Shown here: one piece after another, positions 52,703 through 60,595 of the stretch
Numbering within the stretch: position 1 is the stretch's first letter
Layout of the letters: each line of letters starts with the position of its first letter
DNA from: Halobellus captivus
Lineage (GTDB): Archaea > Halobacteriota > Halobacteria > Halobacteriales > Haloferacaceae
NCBI RefSeq assembly: GCF_003697845.1
Contig: NZ_RDQE01000010.1
Coordinates: 1-64,000 of the forward strand
Length of the DNA: 64,000 nucleotides
Reading direction: 5' to 3'
Notes under the pieces: generated by a model
The model's input: only the letters and a program-made list of their open reading frames with translations
Database searches by the model: none
What the model was told of the DNA's origin: nothing
Position numbers and translations under genes: made by a program

Positions 52703-53566
52703 TCACGCGACGTGGTCGGCGAGGACGAACCGGATCCGCTCCTCCTCGCTCCCCTTCGTCTCGCGGCCGGTGACGACGACCTCGCCGATTTCACCCGTGG
52801 ATCCGACATGGGTCCCCGCACAGGCCGTGCGGTCGTAGGGTTCGGAGCCGGGTTTGGGGTCGGATTCGGAGCCGGGTTTGGGGTCGGATTCGGACCGATC
52901 GCCGTCGCGGTCGAGCCCGCCGACCTCGACGATCCGCAACTCGGTGATCGAGTCGGGAAGGAGGTCGATCCGGGTCCGATCGGTGTCGAGGGTCGCCTCC
53001 GCGTCCGCGCGGTCCATCATGTAACTCGTGACCGGGCGGTCGTCCGCGACGAGCTCGTTGAGCCGCGTCTCGATCCGCGCAAGGTCGTCGGCATCGAACC
53101 GGTCGTAGGCCGCGTCGAGGTGGGCGTGGTCGGCGTACAGCTGGTTGCCCGTCGTGCGGGCGTCGAACTCCTCGAGGAGCAGCGCCGACAGCAGGTGCTG
53201 TGCGGTGTGGTACCGCGCGTGTGCCCGGCGTCGGTCCCAGTCGACCTCGCCGACCACGGCGGTTCCGGGTTCGGGAAGTGGGGTGAGGGGACGGTCCGCG
53301 TCGGGAGTGGCGGGACCGTTCCCGTCGTCGTCCCCGACGGCGGGCGCGAGCGTGTGGTAGACCGTGTCCGTCTTCTCGACGTCGACGACGCGCCAGCAGC
53401 GGTCGGGATCGTCGGCGACGCGGAGGACGCCGGTGTCGTGTGGCTGGCCGCCGCCGGTCGGATAGAAGTGCGTGCCGTCGAGGACGACACGGTCATCGAG
53501 GGTTCGCTCGACGGTCGCCTCGAACCGTCGGACCGTGTCGTCGGCGAGGTAGCGTTGCTCGGTCAC
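52703..53566 (-). CDS. alaX: Alanyl-tRNA editing protein AlaX
   Basis: 287 residues from GTG 53564-53566. Class II AlaX (includes the second additional-domain region): F-Y-P-T-G-G-G-Q-P, Y-H-T-A-Q-H-L-L-S-A-L (H-x-x-x-H) and, after the insert, C-A-G-T-H (zinc/His-Cys) near residue 248. It hydrolyses mischarged Ser-tRNA(Ala) (and Gly-tRNA(Ala)). Between strands, just before C-A-G-T-H, lies a repeated linker S-E-S-D-P-K-P-G twice, encoded by a 24-bp tandem duplication. The metal and substrate residues are intact. Confidence 0.93.
   Translation of the reverse strand: MTEQRYLADDTVRRFEATVERTLDDRVVLDGTHFYPTGGGQPHDTGVLRVADDPDRCWRVVDVEKTDTVYHTLAPAVGDDDGNGPATPDADRPLTPLPEPGTAVVGEVDWDRRRAHARYHTAQHLLSALLLEEFDARTTGNQLYADHAHLDAAYDRFDADDLARIETRLNELVADDRPVTSYMMDRADAEATLDTDRTRIDLLPDSITELRIVEVGGLDRDGDRSESDPKPGSESDPKPGSEPYDRTACAGTHVGSTGEIGEVVVTGRETKGSEEERIRFVLADHVA
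52841..52888. repeat. 24-bp tandem duplication inside alaX
   Basis: Two perfect 24-bp copies (52841-52864 and 52865-52888), multiple of three. They double an eight-residue linker ahead of the zinc-binding C-A-G-T-H motif without changing frame. Confidence 0.9.
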
Positions 53567-53765
53567 GTGATCCGAGAGCGGTCGGCGCTACATAAAGTCC
53601 CGCGAGCGCGACGGACGCCGGGACGACGACGCGTACGATGACGGAAACCATCGGATCGGACTCGGTAGCCGTCGAGGGGATAGCCGTCGAGGAGGTCGCT
53701 AAAGATCCAGTCGCTCGATCCCGCGAAGCGGGGAGCACGGTCGTAGACCACGGGTCCAAAGCCCC

Positions 53766-53857
53766 AGCCGGGAGGCGCGTACGCTCGCTGTGGTCCTCAG
53801 TCGCTCGCGTTGCTCGCTCCTCGTGGTCCTTGCGTCGCCTACGCCCGCCTCCCGGCT
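53766..53857. repeat. Imperfect inverted repeat with 12-bp perfect arms
   Basis: Arms at 53766-53777 and 53846-53857 pair perfectly. Flanking AAAG/CTTT and G/C-rich tracts extend the pairing imperfectly, giving a potential ~105-nt hairpin. The loop is full of the motif GCTCGC in both orientations. Confidence 0.75.
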
Positions 53858-53934
53858 GCCCCTTTGAGTCCCGCCCCGCACGGTACCACCCCCACACCGC
53901 ACGGTACCGCACCTCACGCCTCCCCAGCCTCGGC

Positions 53935-53977
53935 GGCGGGCCGGCGCGGGACCGCACCACGCTCGCGCCGGCCCGCC
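53935..53977. repeat. 14-bp perfect stem-loop
   Basis: GGCGGGCCGGCGCG at 53935-53948 is the exact reverse complement of 53964-53977, separated by 15 nt. It would be a very stable hairpin; no U-tract follows, so it is not an obvious terminator. Confidence 0.85.
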
Positions 53978-54259
53978 ACCTCCCTCGCGAGCTCCTCGCG
54001 CCCGACCGGGCGCTCGGAGGCGCGCCGGGGCACCGCGAGCCGAGGCACCGCGCGCCTCCGGCGGCCGTCGGCCGTCGGCCGTGCGCGGCGTTGCCGCTGA
54101 CCACGGACGGCGGGTCGGTCGTTCCGTCCCCGTCGTGGGCGTCGTACGCGTCGCGTGGCGGGGCAGGACCCGTTCTGCGCCCCTCGTCGTAACGACTAAG
54201 AACGGAACGCCCCTCGGTTACGCCAATGAATCACGAGTTTTTCGCCCGAGGTGGTCCCC

Positions 54260-54952
54260 GTGGGCGTCGAGATTAAGGAGACGGAGGTGGACGAGGCGGA
54301 CTTCGAGGAGATGAAGCGGTTCGTGCGGGACTACCTCGCGGCCAGCGTCGAGAGCGAGGAGGACGGCGGCCGGATGCGGTGGTACCCCTGGCATTCGGCG
54401 GAGTACCGCTTCAACCACATCCTCAACGTGGTCGACCTCGCCGAGGAGATCGCCGAGGCGGAGGGTGCGGACGTCGACGTGGTCCGCGTGGCGGCGGTCT
54501 TCCACGACGTGGCCAAACTCGAGGTCGACCAGGACGTCCACGCCGAGGCCGGCGCACGCGTCGCCCGCGAGTACCTCCGGAGCCGCGGCAACTACCCCGA
54601 GTCGTTCATCGAGGAGGTGTGCGGGGCGGTCGTCGACCACTCCTACACCGGCGATCTCGCGGACGTTCCCCTCGAGAGCCGGTGTCTGATCGAGGCCGAC
54701 GTGCTCGACAAGGTCGGCGCGAACGGCGCGGTGTTGATGCTGTTGCGGATGGGATACGAGTCCCGCACCCACATGGACGCCGCGAAGATGGTCGACCGGG
54801 TCCTCGACCGCGGCCGCGACCACACCGACCGCGTCGTCTCCGACACCGCGGAGAGCATCGCCCACCAACGGATCAAACGGGTCCAGTGGATCCGCGAGTG
54901 GCTCGAGGAGGAGGTCAGCCGAATGGACGCCGGCGGCGTCGTCGAACGGTAG
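54260..54952 (+). CDS. HD-domain phosphohydrolase
   Basis: 230 residues from GTG 54260 (V-G-V-E-I-K-E-T); a GTG three codons upstream is possible. HD signature R-F-N-H-I-L-N-V-V-D-L-A, then V-F-H-D-V-A-K-L-E (H-D) and D-H-S-Y, D-V-L-D-K-V-G, so all metal ligands of the HD superfamily appear. Resembles uncharacterised HDIG-like metal-dependent phosphohydrolases. Substrate (nucleotide, phosphate ester) unknown. It is not linked to a cyclase or kinase here. Confidence 0.88.
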   Translation: MGVEIKETEVDEADFEEMKRFVRDYLAASVESEEDGGRMRWYPWHSAEYRFNHILNVVDLAEEIAEAEGADVDVVRVAAVFHDVAKLEVDQDVHAEAGARVAREYLRSRGNYPESFIEEVCGAVVDHSYTGDLADVPLESRCLIEADVLDKVGANGAVLMLLRMGYESRTHMDAAKMVDRVLDRGRDHTDRVVSDTAESIAHQRIKRVQWIREWLEEEVSRMDAGGVVER

Positions 54953-54991
54953 CGCGTCGGTCGCGTCCAGCTACGCCTCCGCGGCGTCCAG

Positions 54992-55645
54992 CTACGCGTC
55001 CGGATCCACCGCGGGAAGGGTCCGCGAGAGGTATCGGCTCGCCTCCTCGCGGACCGCCACGGTCCACTCGCGGTCGGTCGTCGTCGCCCAGCGCAACATC
55101 GCGCCGGTCGCGAGCGTCTGGAGCGTCGCCGCGACCGCCGCCGGGTCGACGTCGTCGTTCCGCTCCGGCGAGGTCTCCGCGTTCGCGACCGGCTCGGCGG
55201 CCGCCTCCCGGACCGATCGCTCCAGAAACCGCCGGAACACCCGGTCGCTCCGGTCGAAGTGCTCGCGGTACGCCTCGTCGGTCGCCGCCTGTGCGCGGAG
55301 CTCGACCATCGCGACGAGGAACCGACCGTCCGGTGCGTACTCGTCGTCGACGCCGCCCGGATCGGTCATCGCGGCCACGTAGGCGTCGAGCCGTGCCCGC
55401 GGCGGGAGGTCGAAGGCGTCCTCCGAGACGGCCGTCTCGAAGCGCTCGAGCAGGTACTCGAGGAGATCGACCAACAACCCGTCCTTTCCGTCGTAGTGGT
55501 GGTACACGAGCGAGGGGCTCTTCTCGAACGCCTCGCCGATCCGCTTTATCGTGAGGTCCGCGTACCCGTGTTCACAGAGGGCACGGAACGCCGCGCCGAG
55601 GATGGCCTCGCGGGTGTCCGCCGGCTCCGTGAACGGGTCGTCCAT
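54992..55645 (-). CDS. TetR/AcrR family transcriptional regulator
   Basis: 217 residues from ATG 55643-55645. N-terminal TetR helix-turn-helix: R-E-A-I-L-G-A-A-F-R-A-L-C-E-H-G-Y-A-D-L-T then I-G-E-A-F-E-K-S-P-S-L-V-Y-H-H-Y-D-G-K-D-G. The C-terminal part is an all-helical ligand pocket. It is divergent from a secreted-protein/RND-exporter gene pair and its own promoter sits beside a 16-bp inverted repeat, so autoregulation and control of the exporter are likely. Ligand unknown. Confidence 0.9.
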   Translation of the reverse strand: MDDPFTEPADTREAILGAAFRALCEHGYADLTIKRIGEAFEKSPSLVYHHYDGKDGLLVDLLEYLLERFETAVSEDAFDLPPRARLDAYVAAMTDPGGVDDEYAPDGRFLVAMVELRAQAATDEAYREHFDRSDRVFRRFLERSVREAAAEPVANAETSPERNDDVDPAAVAATLQTLATGAMLRWATTTDREWTVAVREEASRYLSRTLPAVDPDA

Positions 55646-55666
55646 ACGGTGTGTACCCGACAGGGG

Positions 55667-55673
55667 TATATAT
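55667..55673 (-). promoter_or_regulatory. TATA box of tetR gene
   Basis: ATATATA centred 25 nt before the tetR ATG, consistent with a leaderless transcript. The operator candidate is 10 nt upstream of this box, where a bound repressor could exclude TBP or TFB. Confidence 0.55.
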
Positions 55674-55682
55674 CGATCCTGA

Positions 55683-55698
55683 TTGAACGTTCATTCAA
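55683..55698. promoter_or_regulatory. Candidate TetR operator
   Basis: TTGAACGTTCATTCAA contains the perfect 10-bp palindrome TGAACGTTCA (55684-55693) and outer arms TTGAA and TTCAA. This resembles the T-G-A-A-T-G-A-A-C-G-T-T-C-A sites of AcrR-type repressors. It lies between the divergent tetR and exporter operon promoters. Confidence 0.65.
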
Positions 55699-55731
55699 CA
55701 CGCTTATGCCGCGGGGGGGAGAGACGAATCC

Positions 55732-55905
55732 ATGACTCGACCACCGGCGCTCGGAGGGTCGCCCCTCCGGAGTCGCGACGTCACGCTGGCGGTTCCCGCT
55801 TCCGGCCCCGCTCTCCCACTCCGGCCGCGTACGACTCTCACGTTTCGGGACTTCGTTCTCCGGAGCTCTTCTCATCGATATTCCGACGTCGGAGGTGAGC
55901 GGTGA
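55732..55905 (+). CDS. Possible 57-residue leader ORF coupled to the exporter operon
   Basis: ATG 55732 starts a 57-codon frame whose TGA (55903-55905) overlaps the GTG of the next gene by four nt (GTGA). A GCTTATG box at 55702-55708 is centred about 27 nt upstream, so a leaderless transcript would begin at this ATG. The product (start MTRPPALGGSPLRSRD) is Arg/Ser/Pro-rich and matches no family I know. Translation of it could couple to the exporter gene; composition alone does not prove coding. Confidence 0.35.
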   Translation: MTRPPALGGSPLRSRDVTLAVPASGPALPLRPRTTLTFRDFVLRSSSHRYSDVGGER

Positions 55906-57953
55906 CGCCGCCGAGCGGGCGAACGGCCGTCGCCGTCGTCGTTTCCGTCGCACTCCTCGTCGCCGCCGGGAGCTTCGCCGGCGTCGCCGCGGAGACGGCG
56001 ACCACGGACACGGCCTCCGTCGATCGTCCGGACGCGCCGAGCGCGCTCTCGGTCGAGGCCTCCGGCGGCGACGCGGGCGGCGGCGACGCGATCCGACAGG
56101 CGGGCGGTCAGGTCCGCGGCGAACCCGACCTCGAGACGTACCTCTCACAGCCGACGGTTCCGACCGGCGGCGAGTCGACGATCACCGTCGACCTCCTCAA
56201 CACCGGCGAGATGGACATCGGCAGCGACCTCGACCCGCGCGTGACGACCGCGCGGAGCCTCCGGCTCGAGGCGGAAGCCGAGGACGAGGACGACCCGATC
56301 GAGGTGACGACCGGCGAGGTCGCCGTCGGCGACGTGCCGACCGGGACGCCCACCTCGGTCCCGATCGACGTCGCCGTGCCCGACGACGCGGCGGACGGCG
56401 AGTACGAACTCGACGTGACGGTCCGCTACCGGTACACCCGGACGATCGTTCCCAACGGGAGCAACCACTACGACTCCTCCCGGACCGAGGAGTTCGACGT
56501 CACCGTCGTGGTCGACGACGGGGCACGGTTCGCGATCGTCGACGCCGACACCGACGCGCAGGTCGGGGGGACCGGTACGGTGAACGCGACGCTGCGGAAC
56601 GTCGGCGACGAGACCGCCCGTGACGCGGTCGTCACCGGGAGCGCCTCCGGAAGCGGCGTCGCGCTGGGCGCGAACGGCCCGCCGGACGTGTTCGTCGGCG
56701 ACTGGGAACCCGGCGAGAACCGGACCGTGGCGTTCGACTCGTCGGTCGCGTCCGACTTCGTCGGCGGGACCTACGTCCTCCGCTCGAACGTCGAGTACCG
56801 CGACGGCGACGGGGCGGAGGTCACTTCCCCGTCCTCGCGGGTCGGCGTCACGCCGACCCCCGAACAGCGGTTCGCGGTCGACGGCGTCGCCGGCAGCCTG
56901 GAGGTGGGTCACTCGGGGAACGTCACCGGAACGGTGGCCAACGACGGGCCGCTTTCGGTCGACGACGCCGTCCTCGTCGCCGAGTCGACGAGCCCCGGCG
57001 TGACGTTCCCCGAGAGCCGGTACGCGCTCCCGGACCTCGAACCCGGCGAGTCGACGGACTTCGCCTTCGACGCCGACGTGACCCCCGAGGCCGACTCCGG
57101 CCCGCGACAGGTCCGGTTCACCGTCGAACACGGGAGCGGGGACCGCACGGCGACCGACGAGTCGACCGCCCGGATCGAGGTGGGTCCCGGACAGTCGTTC
57201 GCGGTCGACGGCGTCGACTCGACCCTCGAGGTTGGATACGCCGGATCGATAGACGGGACGCTCACCAACGACGGTCCGCGGACCGTTGACGAGGCGGTGA
57301 TCGTGGCCGAACCGCAGAGCACCCGGGTGACGCTCGGCGAGAACCGATACGCGCTCCCGGAACTCGCACCCGGGGAGTCCACGGACTTCTCGTTCGACGC
57401 CGACGTGAGCGGGCAGGCCGACCCCGGCCCCCGACAGGTCCGGTTCACCGTGGAGTACGCGGGCGACGACGCGACGCTGACCGACGAGTCGACCGCACGG
57501 ATCGAGGTGGCTCCGCGTCGACCGGAGTTCGCCATCGAGGCGGACGACCCGACGATCCCCGCCGGCGAGACGCGACGGATCACCTTCGAGATCACCAACC
57601 AGCGTCCCGAGACGCTCTCGTCGATCAACGCCGGGTTGTACGCCGACGATCCGATCTCGACCGTCGAGGACGAGGCGTTCGTCGACGAGCTCGAGCCCGG
57701 CGACTCGACCGAGATATGGTTCGAGGTGTCGGCCGCCGGAAGCGCGGGCGCCCGGACGTATCCGGTCGAGTTGGACTTCCGGTACGACGACGAGCGCGGG
57801 AACGACCGGATCTCCGACGTGACGCAGTACCCGGTCGACGTGTCCGAACCCGTCGACGACGGCGGGGGCCCCTCGATCGCCACGATCGTTCTCGGGGTCC
57901 TGGTCCTCGTCGTGCTCGTCGGGGGGGCGGTCTGGTATCGCGGGCGACAGTGA
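55902..57953 (+). CDS. Secreted NEW3/CARDB-type beta-sandwich protein, membrane-anchored, exporter partner
   Basis: 683 residues from GTG 55902. N-terminal signal helix (V-A-V-V-V-S-V-A-L-L-V-A-A-G-S-F-A-G), then repeated immunoglobulin-like NEW3/S-layer-associated domains (G-G-E-S-T-I-T-V-D-L-L-N-T-G; V-G-H-S-G-N-V-T-G-T-V-A-N-D-G; V-G-Y-A-G-S-I-D-G-T-L-T-N-D-G with L-E-P-G-E-S-T-D-F). A C-terminal helix I-A-T-I-V-L-G-V-L-V-L-V-V-L-V-G-G-A-V-W-Y ends in R-G-R-Q. It belongs to the COG1361-like proteins often next to MMPL transporters. Likely an extracellular adaptor for the RND protein. Confidence 0.85.
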   Translation: MTPPSGRTAVAVVVSVALLVAAGSFAGVAAETATTDTASVDRPDAPSALSVEASGGDAGGGDAIRQAGGQVRGEPDLETYLSQPTVPTGGESTITVDLLNTGEMDIGSDLDPRVTTARSLRLEAEAEDEDDPIEVTTGEVAVGDVPTGTPTSVPIDVAVPDDAADGEYELDVTVRYRYTRTIVPNGSNHYDSSRTEEFDVTVVVDDGARFAIVDADTDAQVGGTGTVNATLRNVGDETARDAVVTGSASGSGVALGANGPPDVFVGDWEPGENRTVAFDSSVASDFVGGTYVLRSNVEYRDGDGAEVTSPSSRVGVTPTPEQRFAVDGVAGSLEVGHSGNVTGTVANDGPLSVDDAVLVAESTSPGVTFPESRYALPDLEPGESTDFAFDADVTPEADSGPRQVRFTVEHGSGDRTATDESTARIEVGPGQSFAVDGVDSTLEVGYAGSIDGTLTNDGPRTVDEAVIVAEPQSTRVTLGENRYALPELAPGESTDFSFDADVSGQADPGPRQVRFTVEYAGDDATLTDESTARIEVAPRRPEFAIEADDPTIPAGETRRITFEITNQRPETLSSINAGLYADDPISTVEDEAFVDELEPGDSTEIWFEVSAAGSAGARTYPVELDFRYDDERGNDRISDVTQYPVDVSEPVDDGGGPSIATIVLGVLVLVVLVGGAVWYRGRQ

Positions 57954-58085
57954 CGCGATGGCCGGACTCGACCTGCACTCGATGACCGGGCCCGACTCGC
58001 ATCCGACGACCGGACTCGACCCGCATCGGGCTCCGCGGAGGCGGCGACAGCGACGACCACGACCGCGACGACCGCGGGGGCGACC

Positions 58086-60581
58086 GTGACCGCCGCCGAT
58101 CGGGTCGTCGAGCGCGTCGACGAACTCGCGACGAACCGCCCGGTGGCCGTCATCGCCGCGTTCCTGCTCGTGAGCGTCGTCGCGCTCGGCGGCGTCACGG
58201 CGATCTCGACGTCCGCGGGGGCCGACCAGTTCACCCAGGACATCCCGGCCCAGCAGGCGCTCGACGAGATCGACGAGGAGTTCGAGTCCTCGATCGGCGG
58301 CTCGGCCACCTCGGCGCAGGTGATCGTCACCGGGGACGACGTCCTCTCGCGGGACGCGCTCGTGCGGATCCTCGAGACGCAGGACAGGCTGGAGTCGCGC
58401 TCGACGTTACGGATCGCGTCGACGACGAGCCACGCGAACGCGATCGCGAGACGGCTCGACCCGTCGGCCGAGACGCCCGGCGAACAGCGCGACGCGGTCG
58501 CGGAGGCGACGCCGGGGGAGCTGGCGGCGGCGATCGAGGCCGCGGACGAGTCCGGCGCGGTGGCCGCGCAGGTGTCGACGGACTACAACCCGACCGCACA
58601 GCGGGCGGGGGCCGCGATCGTCGGCGTCACCTACGACGTGCCCGACGCGGCGACGACCGCCCGGGTCGAGACCCTCCAGGTCCGAAGCGTCGAGGTCGTC
58701 GACTCCGTTCCCGGCATGGAGGCCGGCGAGAACGCGATCCTGTTCGGCGACGGGATCCTCCAGAGCGAGATCAACGCGCTGTTGACCGACACCGCGATCA
58801 TCGTCTTCCCCGCGGCGCTCGTGTTGATCCTGCTGTTCCTGCTCTTCGCCTACCGCGACCCGATCGACATGACGCTCGGGCTCTCCGCGCTCGGGATATC
58901 CGTCCTCTGGACGTTCGGGTTCATGGGATACGCCGGGATCCCCTTCTCCGACTCGCTCATCACCGTCTTCCCGCTTCTCGTCGCGGTCGGGATCGACTTC
59001 GGGATACACATCATCAACCGGTACCGCGAGGAGCGGCTCGACGGCGGAGGCATCGGCGACGCGATGCGGACGACGACCGACCAGCTGTTCATCGCGTTCC
59101 TGCTCGTGACGATCACGACCGTCGTGAGCCTGATCGCCAACGTCGTGAGCCCGTTCGATCCGAACCGTGACTTCGGGATCGTCGCCGCCGTAGGGATGGT
59201 CTTCACCCTCCTGGTCTTCGGCGTCTACCTCCCCGCAGCGAAGGTGCTCGTCGACCGGGCGCGCGACCGGCTCCCGATCCCCGAGTTCGGGTCCACGCCG
59301 CTCGGGACAGGCGGATCGCGGCTCGGGGCCGTCCTCCACGTCGGCGTCGACCTCTCCCGGATCGCGCCGGTCCTCGTTGTGGTCGTCGTGCTCCTCGGCG
59401 GGGCACTCGGCGGCGCGTACGGGACGGGCGTCGACACCGAGTTCTCCGAGGAGGCGTTCTTCCCGGACGAAGGGCGCCTGGAGACGTACAGCCAGCTCCC
59501 CGAGCCGCTCGCGCCGACCGACTACACGTTCCTCGACGTGCTCACCCTCTTCGAGGAGGAGTTCGACCAGAGCTTCGTGGGGTCGGTGACGCTGTACGTC
59601 GACCAGTCGGTCCGTGACGACGACTCGCTCGAACTCATCGATCGGACCACGCGGAACCCGCCCGACACCTTCGAGACGACCGACGAGCGGCGGGCCCGAA
59701 GTACGAGCATCGTCACCGTGATCGAGGATCGCGCCGAGAGCGACCCCGAGTTCCGCCGGCTGGTCGAGCGCAACGACCGGCTCGGCACGGGCGTCCCGGA
59801 CCGCAACGTCGACGAGGTGTACGACGCGCTGCTCGACTCCTCGGCGGAGGGGCAGGCGCGCGGGTACATCGCCGCCGACCGCGGCAGCGCCCGGATCGAC
59901 TACACGATCCGGCCGGGGGTTGACGACGCGGAGGCGGTCGCTGACGTCCGCGAGCTCGCCGAGCGTACCCCGCTCACGGCGGTCGCGACGGGGCAGCTCG
60001 TCGTCAACGAGGCCGTGATCGACCTGCTCCTCGACTCGGCGGTTCGGAGCCTGATCGCCGCGTTCGTCCTCACCGCGGCGTTCCTGATGCTCTCGTACCG
60101 GTATCTGGAGGGGAAGGCGGTGTACGGCGCGCTCAACCTGGTCCCCGTGCTGGCGACCGTCGGGCTGTTGGCCGGGTCGATGTACGTCCTCGACATCCCG
60201 CTGACGCCGATCAACGCGCCGATCCTCTCCGTCTCCATCGGGCTCGGGGTCGACTACACCGTCCACTTCGTCCACCGCTTCGTCGACGAGTACAAGGCCG
60301 GAATGCCGCTCCAGGAGGCGCTCGACGTCACCATCGGCGGGACCGGCGGCGCGCTCACCGGGAGCATGCTCACCACCGTCACCGGCCTCGGCGTCCTCTG
60401 GCTCGCCGTGATCCCGCTGATCCAGGAGTTCGGGGCGCTCCTCGCGCTCGGCGTGTTCTACGCGTACCTCTGTTCCATCGTGTTGGTGCCGTCGCTGGTG
60501 GTCGTCTGGGACCGCTACGGATCCCGCGTCGGGCTCGGGCTGGAGGCGACGCTCGGGGAGGAGGAAGGCGACGGGAGGTAG
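58086..60581 (+). CDS. RND superfamily (MMPL-type) exporter
   Basis: 831 residues from GTG 58086, 132 nt after the CARDB-type gene. Two halves, each an N-terminal helix, a large outer loop and a five-helix bundle: I-A-A-F-L-L-V-S-V-V-A-L-G-G, V-A-V-G-I-D-F-G-I-H-I-I-N-R-Y-R-E-E with the proton-relay Asp in helix 4, and S-I-G-L-G-V-D-Y-T-V-H-F-V-H-R-F-V-D-E-Y in the second half. Twelve helices in all. Probably exports lipids or hydrophobic compounds. TetR control is inferred from the upstream operator. Confidence 0.93.
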   Translation: MTAADRVVERVDELATNRPVAVIAAFLLVSVVALGGVTAISTSAGADQFTQDIPAQQALDEIDEEFESSIGGSATSAQVIVTGDDVLSRDALVRILETQDRLESRSTLRIASTTSHANAIARRLDPSAETPGEQRDAVAEATPGELAAAIEAADESGAVAAQVSTDYNPTAQRAGAAIVGVTYDVPDAATTARVETLQVRSVEVVDSVPGMEAGENAILFGDGILQSEINALLTDTAIIVFPAALVLILLFLLFAYRDPIDMTLGLSALGISVLWTFGFMGYAGIPFSDSLITVFPLLVAVGIDFGIHIINRYREERLDGGGIGDAMRTTTDQLFIAFLLVTITTVVSLIANVVSPFDPNRDFGIVAAVGMVFTLLVFGVYLPAAKVLVDRARDRLPIPEFGSTPLGTGGSRLGAVLHVGVDLSRIAPVLVVVVVLLGGALGGAYGTGVDTEFSEEAFFPDEGRLETYSQLPEPLAPTDYTFLDVLTLFEEEFDQSFVGSVTLYVDQSVRDDDSLELIDRTTRNPPDTFETTDERRARSTSIVTVIEDRAESDPEFRRLVERNDRLGTGVPDRNVDEVYDALLDSSAEGQARGYIAADRGSARIDYTIRPGVDDAEAVADVRELAERTPLTAVATGQLVVNEAVIDLLLDSAVRSLIAAFVLTAAFLMLSYRYLEGKAVYGALNLVPVLATVGLLAGSMYVLDIPLTPINAPILSVSIGLGVDYTVHFVHRFVDEYKAGMPLQEALDVTIGGTGGALTGSMLTTVTGLGVLWLAVIPLIQEFGALLALGVFYAYLCSIVLVPSLVVVWDRYGSRVGLGLEATLGEEEGDGR

Positions 60582-60595
60582 GACCCGGTCTCCGC

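Larger units (their letters stand above)
53567..54259. other. 693-nt GC-rich intergenic region with large hairpins, no convincing gene
   Basis: Between alaX (minus) and the HD gene (plus). I see no gene I can support; all frames are Arg/Ser/Pro-rich. Structure seen: an imperfect inverted repeat with arms AGCCGGGAGGCG (53766-53777) and CGCCTCCCGGCT (53846-53857), and a perfect 14-bp stem at 53935-53948 and 53964-53977 with a 15-nt loop. The direct GTGGTCCT repeats lie inside the first loop. Looks like a dispersed repeat of the genome or a structured RNA; transcription is unknown. Confidence 0.6.

Noticed and set aside
53493-53751. Minus-strand frames upstream of alaX (one with a short hydrophobic stretch)
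   Set aside because: They overlap the alaX start and have no promoter or family resemblance. Composition is that of repeated DNA.
53638-54192. 184-codon plus-strand frame through the intergenic region
   Set aside because: Arg/Pro/Ser-rich with no domain, crosses both hairpins and has no promoter in front; treated as non-coding.
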